Source of the DNA: Liolophura sinensis
Taxonomy: Eukaryota; Mollusca; Polyplacophora; Chitonida; Chitonidae
NCBI RefSeq assembly: GCF_032854445.1
Contig: NC_088295.1
Location: 7,134,501-7,198,500, forward strand
Direction: 5' to 3'
DNA length: 64,000 bases
Below are positions 46,566 to 57,433 of this stretch, piece after piece. The position numbers and the translations under genes are program-made. The number at the start of each line of letters is the position of its first letter. Position 1 is the stretch's first letter. A model generated the notes under the pieces. That model ran no database searches, was not told where the DNA came from, and saw nothing but the letters and a program-made list of their open reading frames with translations.

Positions 46566-46675
46566 GCACCGGGCTCTGTCAGGTTTCCTCCCATTGTTAT
46601 GCTCACCGCCGTCGTATAAGTGAAACATTCTAGGTTATAGAGTGAAACACCAATCACCAAGTGAATAAATAATAA
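46566..46675 (+). mobile_element. SINE family 1, decayed 3' fragment
   Basis: Plus-strand order of family-1 words: CACCGGGCTCTGTCAGGTTT, CTCACCGCCGTCGTATAAGT, GAGTGAAACACCAATCACCA and an AATAAATAATAAAA tail. Head missing, many substitutions, no clear target-site duplication. Confidence 0.75.
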
Positions 46676-46772
46676 AACAATTTTTAGTAAGTTATGCTTT
46701 TCTTTCACACATCATTCAGAATTTTTTCTCGAGTTTACCAACCAAAAGAGCAGCAATAATATCAGATTTTTT

Positions 46773-46990
46773 CCCTACATATTATTATCTGCACTCCGTT
46801 GTACACACTCGGGAGTGCGTGTTGAGGATATACGTCACAGAGACTTTACCACATTATTATCTGTACTCCGTTGTACACACTCGGGAGTGCGTATCGAGGA
46901 TATACGTCACAGAGAATGTACCACATTATTATCTTTGCTCCGTTGTACACATTCGGGAGTGCATGTAGAGAATATACGTCGTAGATGGGT
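46773..46990. repeat. 72-bp tandem repeat, 3 copies
   Basis: Three copies at exact 72-bp spacing (GTACACACTCGGGAGTGCGT starts at 46801, 46873 and, with one change, 46945). CACTC-GG-GAGTG inside each forms a small dyad. The period is a multiple of three, leaving an 89-codon plus frame with 24-residue peptide repeats. Confidence 0.93.
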
Positions 46991-47831
46991 TTCAATAGAA
47001 ATCTCTCATGTGCCGCCTTTCAATGTAAAATGCCAGATCTTTGAATCGTATGTGGAATTAAACCACATTTGTGTCCAGCTATAAATCAGGGCCCCGATGA
47101 CACTGAAAGCTCATCTTAGTTAGCAAATTTAATGCTATAAATGTAGGCGTATGATTCTTGAGGCCTATCTTTCTCAACCTCAATTGTTGTTCATCCGATT
47201 TCTGCCTTCGCGTGGTTGACGAGATCTAACAAATGCTATCCATATGAGACCTGTAATTGTTCTGTACGAGGTTCTTTGCTTACGAATATGACTGTATAAA
47301 AAGAGATAAATTACAATGTAAATGCAGAAGACTATTCCATTCGTCCCGAGGGCGGTACGATAGAAAACCATTGTCAATATCCCAATGTGAAAAGCGCAAA
47401 GAAAGCTTGTATATCTAGACATTGTATGGTATTGTTCCAAGGAGGTGATGTATTTCCTTCCACGCCTCGGCCATAGAAAGGTTACTTAAAACCAATAACT
47501 TATCATTATAGCGCTTGGTCAATGACAAGTGTGTCTCTCTTTCCTGTAACCTGCCTGATTTTATTTCCAGGTTTATGTGTGCTTATTTGGAAATTGATGT
47601 TAACACTTGTTTGAGAATTGCACTATCGATTTAGACTGCCTGTGCTTGGTTTACGGGTGGCGCACGACTGTTGAAGTTCATTGTTACAAGTGTGCATTTC
47701 AGAAGGTGACTGGTATACTGCACACTTGGAGACGCGTATCGCCTTGTGCTGAATCTACCAATTACAATGAATAGAGTATTGCACTTTCTAGCCGAGCCTC
47801 TGATGTGCTGTGAAGACTGATTTATTTTCAG
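46991..47831. other. Unique region, upstream of the candidate exon at 47832
   Basis: AT-rich unique sequence. It ends in a possible branch site (GACTGAT) and the tract TTTATTTTCAG that serves as acceptor for the next feature. Confidence 0.4.
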
Positions 47832-48037
47832 TGTCCACGCTTCCAGCTCTACAGATATTACCATCTCGCCCCAGCTTTCATGCGATCCGTCGGCCAGGCC
47901 TCCCAGACTTAGCCGTGCCCGTGAAGAGAATAAGTAATACAAGGATACTGGCCGGACATCGTTCTGGGTTCCACAAGCTTGCGGCTGATGGCATATCAAC
48001 CAACACAGCCTTAAAACAGCTTCTCAACAAGCTGGGG
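47832..48037 (+). CDS. Candidate internal coding exon, unknown product
   Basis: A 206-bp segment preceded by TTTATTTTCAG and followed by a strong donor GGG/GTAAGTTC. Only one frame is open throughout (two leading bases, then 68 codons, ending on a codon boundary); the other two have stops. The peptide is basic, with Arg, Lys, Pro and Leu, and is less AT-biased than its flanks. I recognise no domain. The possible branch adenine is rather close to the acceptor. A further acceptor-like TTGTTTGCTTGCAG ends at 48903, but joining it in this phase gives a stop after three codons, so it would be a last exon or unrelated. Confidence 0.38.
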
Positions 48038-50204
48038 GTAAGTTCGCTTTTTGATGACGCCTATCATGCATTGTCTTTATACACCTCTCTTGTAGCTTGT
48101 ATGTGTTAACAATTAGTTAAGGCATCCCTTTCGCGAAACACTCGCTATCGGCATAGCCATACAAGAAAGCGTCGTCGCCTCTTCATATAGCTCAGCTATA
48201 ACATAACAGTTGATTTACAACCACTTTTATTCCCGCTGCTTTATTTTAAACAAAGCGATAGTTAACAAGACTGGTTTGTGAATATCTAACTTAAGCTTAG
48301 GAGGCTTCATTTCTTTGACATACAAGTGATTATGTGATTAGCTATTGTGCATACTCATTGAGTATATACATGTCTATTCTGTATAGCTACGGTCAATGGA
48401 GTGAACTAATATTGAGCTGAAGTCACTCCTGCTCTCCGACTCTACAACCAGAAGAAAAGAATATCTCACAGCAAGAGTACTAAATTCCACAATATGGACG
48501 TTACACGGTTCGCACACAATACAATTGGCAGTGGAATGCTGCAAAACCCACCATCAGAGATAAACGGCAAAAAAAGCATATTCATTTGTCTTTCCTTGAT
48601 GCTGACTGTGTATTACGGTTGAGTGGACACAATCTGCTGGCTGGGTGCCCGCTGGTTTCATCCCCTGCACAAAGATGGATAACCAACCTCCAAGAAGGTG
48701 GCAAGGCAATTCTCCAAATAGGCGAAAATTTGGAAATATCAGTCAAGCGCGAATTTAGATAATACCCTGGTCCAAAACAGTTTGTCTTCGTCGAAAAAGA
48801 CCAGTCTTACGTAAAAGTCTTAAAGGAAATCAAGAACCACACAAAAAATCCTAGAAAGCATGTATTTGCTTGCTGGATGTTGAGTCCTATTGTTTGCTTG
48901 CAGCTGCTGGCCTAAACATCTGTATGAGCGAGGATCGCCTTTTACGGTATCTGTCTGCTACAGTGGGCGCAGTTAAGGCAACACTTCATATTGGTAATCT
49001 GTCATTCTATATAAACTTCTGTGTTGATCAAGAGAAATACAATCTCCTCAAAGTTGCGCTGACAAGGGAAGTAACCACATTACCGAGATGAATGAGATAC
49101 TGTTTAGGTTTATTATTTAATATTTCAAATCGACATGTCCGCCACATAAAGCTTGTCGGCCTATTGGATACTGTGTGGATATATAGATGAACCTCACAAG
49201 CCTAATCATGCTTCCATTTACAACTGCATGTATCTGCCTTACCGATTGGCCATGAATGCTGAAATGCTACTGATGCTTACCAATCTGTTTAAATAGGCCC
49301 GTGACCGATTTATAACGCTGAAATGTTACGACTTGGCTGAACCGTACTTTATCAAGAGGCTGTAAAGGCAAAAATTCATGTCACTATATGCTAAATCGTA
49401 TTAAGTCGCCATGAATGCTACACGCGCATGTAACTTTATTCGACACTCTCTGCTATACGCTTTGATGATAAATCGGGCATGTTTATTGTTAAATTCGCTA
49501 AAAATTTGGGTTGCAGTGAATTTTTGCAGACAAAAATCTATCTTTTTACATCTGTAAATATATAGCCCATTGTCTATTAACGTAAGTTATATCTTGTAAA
49601 GGTAACATATGTCCTTATATTTTTTCTAAGGCAAAATGCTGTAAAGGCCAGAACAACCATTAAATATTCACAAACATGATGAAAGGTTACAGCTAAAATG
49701 AGCGTACGTAAATTTATTTTGTGTCATTACTAGAATTAGTACAGTAATGTTTAGACATCTACCCCATTTGTCTTTGTAAAATATTTAACGTACTTTTATC
49801 TATGGTAAAATACTGCAAAAATGAACAGATATCTTCACAGTGTAATCAGTGAGAATGTCATTATTGTCTGCCTTATCTGAGATGATATTTAACCCGCACC
49901 ATCACTTTACTTTTACTTAGAAATAGCTGACGTGACAGAACTAAGCCTGGAATCCGGCTGGTAAATGGTAAGGCAGAATTGAATTAAGGCATCACTGTAG
50001 TTAAAGCCGCAATTACATTGATGCTTCAGACTGAAGCCTTCAGTTGTCACTTATCAGCTTTTTAATGAAGCTCTAACCGATTCCACGGAAAACAAGCCCC
50101 GGATACATCAGACGGGGGCCTATATTAAGCCAAATGGATGATGTCTTGACGAAAGAGCATTGCTGGATCCGATTAGATCTGGGCCGCAACCGTTGTGTAC
50201 CAAG
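48038..50204. other. Unique region, no further exon supported
   Basis: About 2.2 kb of mostly AT-rich unique sequence. A 73-codon frame at 48870-49091 overlaps the acceptor-like site at 48903 and has no domain. The repeated word GCTGTAAAGGC at 49362 and 49640 is the only internal similarity noticed. Confidence 0.4.
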
Positions 50205-50520
50205 CGTTCAGAGACCATCCAGCACAGATGTCACATCATCATCTGTACTAACAAACGTTGTGAGACCATCCAACAAGGACTCGCGTAGTCATTTGTAGTA
50301 ACAAACGTTATGAGACCATCCAAGATGAACTAGGACTGTCTTCTGTAGTAACAAACGTTATAAGGTCATCCGGCATGAACTAGGGTTGTCCTCTGTAGTA
50401 CCAAACGTTATGCGACCATCCAACATGGACTAGGGCTGTCGTCTGCAGTAACAAACGTTGTGAGACCATCCAACACGGACTCATTAACAAACGTCAGGGG
50501 ACCATCCAACATGGATATCA
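50205..50520. repeat. Minisatellite, ~50-bp unit, about 6 copies
   Basis: Units contain AACAAACGTTATGAGACCAT and CCAACATGGACTAGGGCTGT, then CGTCTGTAGT. The last copy is shortened. AACGTT inside is a palindrome. Confidence 0.92.
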
Positions 50521-50905
50521 GATTCTATGATCACAGATATCTGTGTAATGCCCATTATGTAGGATCACTGATGATGGTGTAATGGCCATAATGTAGGATC
50601 ATTGACGTTGGTGTAATTACCATAATGTAGGATCACTGATGATGGTGTAATGGCCCTAATGTAGGATCATTAATGATCGCGTAATGCCCATAATGTAGGA
50701 TCGATGATGATGTTCTAATGGCGATAATGTAGGATCATTGACATTGCTGTAATGGCCATAATATAGGATCATTGACGGTGGTGTAATGGCCATATTGTAG
50801 GATCACTGATAATGGTGTAATGGTCAGAATCTAGGATCACAGCTACAGGCTAGATTAGGATCATGGATAAGATGTAACGCCATAATGATCAACCACAGGT
50901 TTAAT
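50521..50905. repeat. Minisatellite, ~34-bp unit, about 10 copies
   Basis: Units contain CATAATGTAGGATCACTGAT and GATGGTGTAATGGC. Copies diverge towards the SINE at the right edge. Confidence 0.93.
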
Positions 50906-50979
50906 TTATTTATTTATTTATTTCATTGGTGTTTTACGCCGTACTCAAGAACATTTCACTTATACGGCGGAGGCGGTAT
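50906..50979 (-). mobile_element. SINE family 1, very short 5'-truncated copy with duplication
   Basis: Minus-strand 3' end only (CCGCCGTATAAGTGAAATG-type block to ACACCAATGAAATAAATAAA). It is flanked by AGGTTTAAT at 50897-50905 and 50980-50988, a perfect 9-bp duplication. It sits inside the ~34-bp repeat tract. Confidence 0.88.
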
Positions 50980-51565
50980 AGGTTTAATGGTCAGAGTCTA
51001 TGAGCATAGGCTTTTGGTGTCGATTTACTGATCAAAATTCTGGTTAAGACGTATAGGTTTAGTGGTCAGAATATAAGACAATAGGACTTGGTTTTATGGT
51101 CCAAAATCTAAACCAGTGGTATCTGGTTAATGGCAAAGGTCTAATTTAAGAATTCCGCATCGGTTTATGGTCCAAAATTTAGGCCCGCAAGTTTACCGAT
51201 AAATTTTTATTTTTATTTTTTGAATTCTAGGACAACATGTCCATGTTTAATTTAGCTAGCTAGCTACTTTTTAGTCAAAGTTTAGGACCACAGCTAGCTA
51301 TTTTTAGTCAAAATGTAGGACCACAGCTAGCTACTTTTTAGTCAAAATGTAGGACTACAGCTAGCTACTTTTTAGTCAAAATGTAGGACCACAGCTAGCT
51401 AATTTTTAGTCAAAATCTGGGACCACAACTAGCTACTTGTTAGTCAAAGTCTCGGACTACATATAGGCCCCTATCTTTTTTGGCAGAAAATCTACGATGC
51501 CAAGTATTATTTTAATTGTCAGAATACCTTAGCACCTGCACTAGTTTATTACTGACAGGTTTCTC
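50980..51565. repeat. Degenerate continuation of the 34-bp tract with an AGCTAGCT subfamily
   Basis: Loose repeats of GGTTTAATGGTCAGAAT type give way at 51255-51450 to six copies of a 34-bp unit, CAGCTAGCTACTTTTTAGTC followed by AAAATGTAGGACCA. The shared AATGTAGGAYCAC word links this subfamily to the array on the left of the SINE. Confidence 0.85.
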
Positions 51566-51577
51566 TCTAACAGTCCA

Positions 51578-51919
51578 TGGGATGACCAGACAACGAACAA
51601 ACTGCATGATATTCGTCAGTTTGTTGGTCCAGAACCCTCCCTTTCACGGCATCGTCTCCGCTCTTGCATTTTGAGGAGGTATCATATCGGTCACACACGT
51701 GCTACGCATGGGTATTTATTGAAAGGAGAAGATGCTCCTCATTGTTTTGCTTGTGATCAACGGTTCACAGTCTAGCACATATTGCTTGACTGTGGCGACT
51801 TTGCTCCTGCACGAGATTCCTTTTATCACGTGAGCTCTCTTGCAGAACTTTTCAATTCTGTAGAAAGTGATACTATTTTTGATTTTCTCTCAACCATTGG
51901 TATGGCAGGAAAACTGTGA
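51578..51919 (+). pseudogene. C-terminal remnant of LINE ORF2 (RNase H-side end), with internal stop
   Basis: The frame reads from Trp at 51578 to TGA at 51917-51919 (114 codons). Visible features are an Arg-rich segment leading to Tyr-His-Ile-Gly-His-Thr-Arg-Ala-Thr-His-Gly-Tyr-Leu-Leu, a Cys-Xaa-Xaa-Cys pair, then His-Ile-Leu-Leu-Asp-Cys. This order is typical of the end of Jockey/I-type ORF2 proteins after the reverse transcriptase and RNase H region. TAG at 51773-51775, just before the His-Ile-Leu-Leu-Asp-Cys part, interrupts it. With no reverse transcriptase or endonuclease the copy is inert. Confidence 0.85.
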
Positions 51920-52087
51920 TTTTAAAACTACCGTCTGTGTTTGTTATGTGACTTCCGATGTCCTTTTTTGACTGACTAGTAAATGACTTATCCGTAGTAG
52001 ATCGACTACGTGACGTTTTATTGTCGCGGTAAAACTGAAATATTGTTGAAAGCGACGTTAAAACTTTCATTCACTCACTCACTCCTG
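51578..52087 (+). mobile_element. 5'-truncated LINE (non-LTR retrotransposon) insertion
   Basis: A 510-bp insert flanked by perfect 12-bp direct repeats TCTAACAGTCCA (51566-51577 and 52088-52099). It begins in the middle of a coding remnant, continues through a 3' UTR of about 135 bp and ends GCGACGTTAAAACTTTCATT with CACTCACTCACTC. The layout is a classic target-primed insertion truncated at the 5' end. Confidence 0.93.
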
Positions 52088-52099
52088 TCTAACAGTCCA

Positions 52100-53415
52100 G
52101 AATGTAGGAGAACAGGTATCTGTGACTCGTTGGAGGACTATCATTATTCAAGGAGCCACAGGTTTCTGTGTGATATGATCTACAATGATATGTATTTGTT
52201 TATTATTCACAACCCAGACACACTGGTATACATTTATTGGTCAGAATCTTGGAATAAAACTATTTCTCTATTAGTCATATGAAATCAGACACTGACTACA
52301 CGTGTATCTCTGATTTATACACCCTTCCTAATGCATTATTAACGCACTGGCATTAAGGCGGGCTTATTTGTTATTGTGACCCCTGATTAGTGTGGCCAAA
52401 TTTAGCCTATCAACATACGTCTGGATGTCACTACATTAAGCTGGTCGTCGGTGTATTCTGTACTGTAATCAGCCTTTGTCCTCCATCGCTCTTTCTAGCG
52501 TCCTCACACGGACGCTTTAAGCACGTGGTGTGCTATTACTTCGGAGTAACACGAACATGAGGCAACGAGGCTCTGACCGTGTGATTGATTGTAGATCTCA
52601 GGCTGAAGGACCTGACTGGCGGAAGAGTCGGCCTAGTCACAACCCATTGGCCAGGCGGGGAAACTACTTCCCCTCCCTCATCATGTAAGCTTCCCCCTCC
52701 CTCTTCCATCCTCTGCTGAGATCGCCAGCTTTCTATCCTCTCTTACTTTGATAAGAAAAATATGTCAGAACTATTCACGGCTCTACACATGCCACAGTGC
52801 CCTTAAATGACCAACATTCTTACCCCAATATCTGGTTCACTTGTAGATTAAACAATCGAATTGTATCGTAGTAAATTTTCAACACAAGTTCGGCCTTAGT
52901 GGAACAATGATTTACGAATTGTTCGTTCTAAGAAAAAAGCGGATTGAGACATGGTAATCGGTTCTGAGCGAATTCTGTGACTGCGGGCGAACAAGGAAGA
53001 TTGCTTTCCTGAATACACCCAGAATAATTCTTTACTTTTTTTGGACTGATGTCTGATGACTTTTGCGTTTTTCCAATTTTCCCACATTGCCGGGTATAAG
53101 CTATTTGTTAAGTTGTGCTGACAGCTCTATTACCTGGCAGGCATGATGCCAGATCGCGCGCTGACCAGGCTTTTGTACAGCTCTGTATTTGACCGATCTT
53201 TTGTATCCGCTTTATGTGAGGTGGGGGAATCAGAGAAAATACTGGTACAGGGCAATGAACCCAGCAATGTACTCACCAGCCACACGGTATGATGTTACAT
53301 ACATACCTGGAGTTACCGTAACTTGGCGATTGTAATTTTGAACGTAAGTGACGAGTTGAGCAATCAATGCCCTAGTTGTCAGACCGTAATTTCCGATTTT
53401 TAATGTTTGGAGGCT
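52100..53415. other. Unique region, no gene recognised
   Basis: Unique sequence with several short frames and no domain. GAATGTAGGAGAACAGGTAT just right of the LINE continues the degenerate 34-bp tract briefly. Confidence 0.4.
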
Positions 53416-53419
53416 AGGT

Positions 53420-56400
53420 GTGATAAAGACCACAGAGTCAAACCATCTTGTGAGTGATCTTGTGAGTAAGGGTGATAAAACACACAGTAATCATGAGTCT
53501 GTGTGTGATAAACAACACACATCCAACCCATCAGTCAAACCATGTCACCGCGATCTTGGAGGTGGGTGTGACAATCAAGCACTCTGCCAAACCATCAGTC
53601 ACCGTGATCTTGGGGTGGGTGTAATGATCAGCACACAGCTAAACCATCAGTCACCGTGATATCGGAGGTTGATGTAATGATCAAACACACAACCAAACCA
53701 TCAGTCACCGCGATGTAGAGAGTGAATGTGATGATCAGCACACAGTGAAACCATCGGCCACCGTGATCTTGGGGTGAGTGTGATGATCAGCACAAAAACC
53801 AAACCATCAATCAGCGTGATCTTGTGAGTGAATGTGATGATCAGCAGAAAGCCAAACCATCGGTCACCGTGATCCTGTGAGTAAATGTGATGAAACACGC
53901 AGTGAATCCACCAGTCACCGTGATCTTGTGAGTAAGTGTGACCATCAGCAAAAAGCCAAACCACCAGTCACCGTGATCTGGTGAGTTAGTGTGATCATCA
54001 GCACATAACCAAACCCCCAGTCACCGTGATTTTGTGAGTAAATGTGATAATCAGCACAAAGGCAAACCAGCAGTCACCGTGATCTTGTGAGTAAATGTGA
54101 TAATCAGCACAAAGCCAAACCACCACTCACCATCATCTTGGGGGTGGGTGTGATGATCAGCACAAAAACCAAACCATCAGTCACCGTGATCTTGTAAGTG
54201 AATGTGATGATCAGCACAAAGCGAAACCACCAGTCACCGTGATCTTGGGGTGAGTGTGATGATCAGCACAAAGCCAAACCACCACTCACCGTCATCTTGG
54301 GGGTGGGTGTGATGAACAGCACAAAACCAAACCAACAGTCACCGTGATCTTGTGAGTAAGTGTGATGATCCGCACAGAGCCAAACCATCAGCCACCGTGA
54401 TCTTATAAATAAGTGTGATGATCAAACACACAGCCAAACCATCAGTCACCGTGATATTGGATTTGGGTGTGATGATCAGCACAAAGCCAAACCAGCAGTC
54501 ACCGTGATCTTGTGAGAAAGTGTGATGATCAGCACAGAGCCAAACCACCAGTCACCGTGATCTTGTGAGGAAGTGTGATGATCAACACAAAGCCAAACCA
54601 TCAGCCACCGTGATCTGGTGAGTTAGTGTGATCATCAGCACATAACCAAACCCCCAGTCACCGTGATCTTGTGAGTAAGTGTGATGATCCGCACAGAGCC
54701 AAACCATCAGTCACCGTGATCTTGTGAATGAATGTAATGATCAGCACAAAGCCAAACCACCAGCCACCGTGATCTTGTGAGTAAGTGTGATGATCCGCAC
54801 AAAGCCAACCCATCAGTCACCGTGATCTTGGGAGTGGGTGTGATGATTAGCACAAAGCCAAACCAGCAGTCACCGTGATCTTGTGAGAAAGTGTGATGAT
54901 CAGCACAGAGCCAAACCACCAGTCACCGTGATCTTGTGAGGAAGTGTGATGATCAGCACAAAGCCAAACCATCAATCACCGTGATCTGGTGAGTTAGTGT
55001 GATCATCAGCACATAACCAAACCCCCAGTCACCGTGATCTTGTGAGTAAGTGTGATAATCCGCACAGAGCCAAGCCATCAGTCACCGTGATCTTGTGAAT
55101 GAATGTAATGATCAGCACACAGCCAAACCACCAGCCACCGTGATCTTGTGAGTAAGTTTGATCATCAGCACACAGCCAAACCATCAGTCACCGTGATATT
55201 GGGGGTGGGTGTGATGATTAGCACAAAGTCAAACCAGCAGTCACCGTGATCTTGTGAGTAAGTTTGATCATCAGCACACAGCCAAACCATCAGTCACCGT
55301 GACTTTGTTAGTAAGTGTAATCATCAGCACACAGCCAAACCATCAGTCACCGTGACTTTGTGAGTAAGTGTAATCATCAGGACACAGCCAAACCACCAGT
55401 CACCGTGATCTTGTGAGTAAGTGTGATCATCAGCACAAAGCCAAACCATCAGTCACCGTGATCTTGGGGGTGGGTGTGATGATTAGCACAAAGCCAAACC
55501 AGCAGTCACCGTGATCTTGTGAGTAAGTGTGATCATCAGCAAAAACCCAAACCACGCAGTCACCGTGATCTTAGGGGTGGGTGTGATGATAAGCACAAAG
55601 CCAAACCATCAGTCAACGTGATCCTTGTGATAAACAACACAAAGCCAAACCATTAGTCACCTTGATCTTGAGGGTGGATGTGATGATTAAGCACACAGCC
55701 AAACCATCAGTCACCGTGATCTTGGGGTGAGTGCAATGACCATTACACATTGAAACCATCGGTCACCGTGATCATGGGGGTGGGTGGGATGATAAAGCAC
55801 ACAGTGAAACCATCACTGATCCTTGTGATAAACAGCACGCAGTTAAACCATCAATGACGGTGATCTTGGGGTGAGTGCGATGTGATCGATTTGATTACAC
55901 AGCCAAACACCTGTCAGCGTGATCCTGGTGGTAAACAGCACACAGCCAAACCAGCAGTCAACGTAATCTTGTTAGTGAGTGTGGTAAACAGCACACAGCC
56001 AAACCATCAATCAGCGTGATCCTTGTGGTAAACAGCACACAGCCAAACCAACAGTCAACGTAATCTTGTTAGTGAGTGTGGTGAACAGCACACAGCCAAA
56101 CCATCAATCAGCGGGATACTTGTGATAAACAGCACGCAGTCAAATCATCTGTCACCGTGATCTTGAGGGTGGATGTGATGATCCGCACACAGTCAAACCA
56201 CCAGTCACCATGACCCTTGTGGTAAACAGCACACAGCCAAACCACCAGTCACCATAATCTTATTAGTGAGTGTGGTAAACAGCACGCAGCCAAACCATCA
56301 ATCATCGGGATCCTTGTGATAAACAGCACGCAGTCAAGTCGTAAGTCACCGTGATCTTGGGGGTGGATGTGATGATCCGCACACAGCCAAACCACCAGTC

Positions 56401-56825
56401 ACCATGATCCTTGTGGTAAACAGCACACAGCCAAACCACCAGTCACCATAATCTTGTTAGTGAGTGTGGTAAACAGCATACAGCTAAACCATCAATTAGC
56501 GTTTTCCTTGTGATAAACAGCACGCAGACAAACCACCAGTCACCATGATCTTGTTAGTGAGTGTGGTAAACAGCATACAGCTAAACCATCAATTAGCGTG
56601 ATCCTTGTGATAAACAGCACGCAGCCAAACCACCAGTCACCATGATCTTGTTAGTGAGTGTGGTAAACAGCATACAGCTAAACCATCAATTAGCGTGATC
56701 CTTGTGGTAAACAGCACACAGCCAAACCACCAGTCACCATGATCTTGTTAGTGAGTGTGGTAAACAGCATACAGCTAAACCATCAATTAGCGTGTTCCTT
56801 GTGATAAACAGCACGCAGTCAAGTC
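53420..56825. repeat. Large minisatellite, 53-bp unit turning into 97-bp units, about 64 copies
   Basis: Up to about 55600 the unit is 53 bp with CAGTCACCGTGATCTTGTGA, GTAAGTGTGATGATCAGCAC and AAAGCCAAACCA. From about 55900 a two-part 97-bp unit takes over, with GATCCTTGTGATAAACAGCA and TCTTGTTAGTGAGTGTGGTA (repeats at 56598 and 56695). TCACCGTGA and TGATCA are recurring short palindromes. Minus frames of 60-90 codons are artefacts. Confidence 0.97.
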
Positions 56826-57278
56826 AAATCAAAATTAAACCTCTAAATAAACACGAGCGGCCACGGTTACACATACACTTATTGTTTTTATTCATCGGAG
56901 TGGAGCGGAATTCCTTTTGAAAAGAACCTAATGGCTGGTTTAGCTACATCATGTGCATGGCCAGGATACTGCATTATCTGACGAAAACCCAGAGGAATTA
57001 TGCACCACAGGTAACATAGGATAAACAATAACTTGCCAGACTAGGGTCCTGCTCGTCGGCAGACAAACTGTAAGGGATGTCAAAAATGATATTATTTTAT
57101 AGTCATTAGGAAGTCTGCGTCTGTCAAAGCAAAAATTGTTTTAATTACCTTCATTTTTTGGGTTACGTGAAACAACTGTCTGGCAATAGCTTTGGCTCTA
57201 GCCGCAGTGGGAAAAACTTTGTTCAAGCTGGAGAAACTCTGGTCATTATGAGAAATCTCTAGCCAATACTAAGGTCGA
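56826..57278. other. Unique region, no gene recognised
   Basis: AT-rich unique sequence between the 53-bp array and a SINE fragment. Confidence 0.45.
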
Positions 57279-57433
57279 AGGTGGGAAGGTCTTGCACCAG
57301 CCTGCGGATGGTCGTGGGTTTCCTCGGTCTTTGCACGCCTTCCTCCCACCATAAGGCTGGCCGTCATCGTATATAAGCGAAAAATTCATGAGCACCGCCT
57401 GAAACACTAATGAAATAAACAAATAAATAAATG
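57279..57433 (+). mobile_element. SINE family 1, 5'-truncated copy
   Basis: Plus-strand 3' part: GTGGGAAGGTCTTGCACCAG, CCTGCGGATGGTCGTGGGTT, CCGTCATCGTATATAAGCGA, then an AAATAAACAAATAAATAAAT tail. Diverged, with no clear target-site duplication. Confidence 0.85.

Noticed and set aside
46815-47084. 89-codon frame with 24-residue repeats
   Set aside because: Caused by the 72-bp tandem repeat with period divisible by three; only three copies and no start or splice support.
48870-49091. 73-codon frame after an acceptor-like site at 48903
   Set aside because: The acceptor looks fair, but no matching donor or poly(A) signal follows and the phase does not join the exon candidate at 47832.
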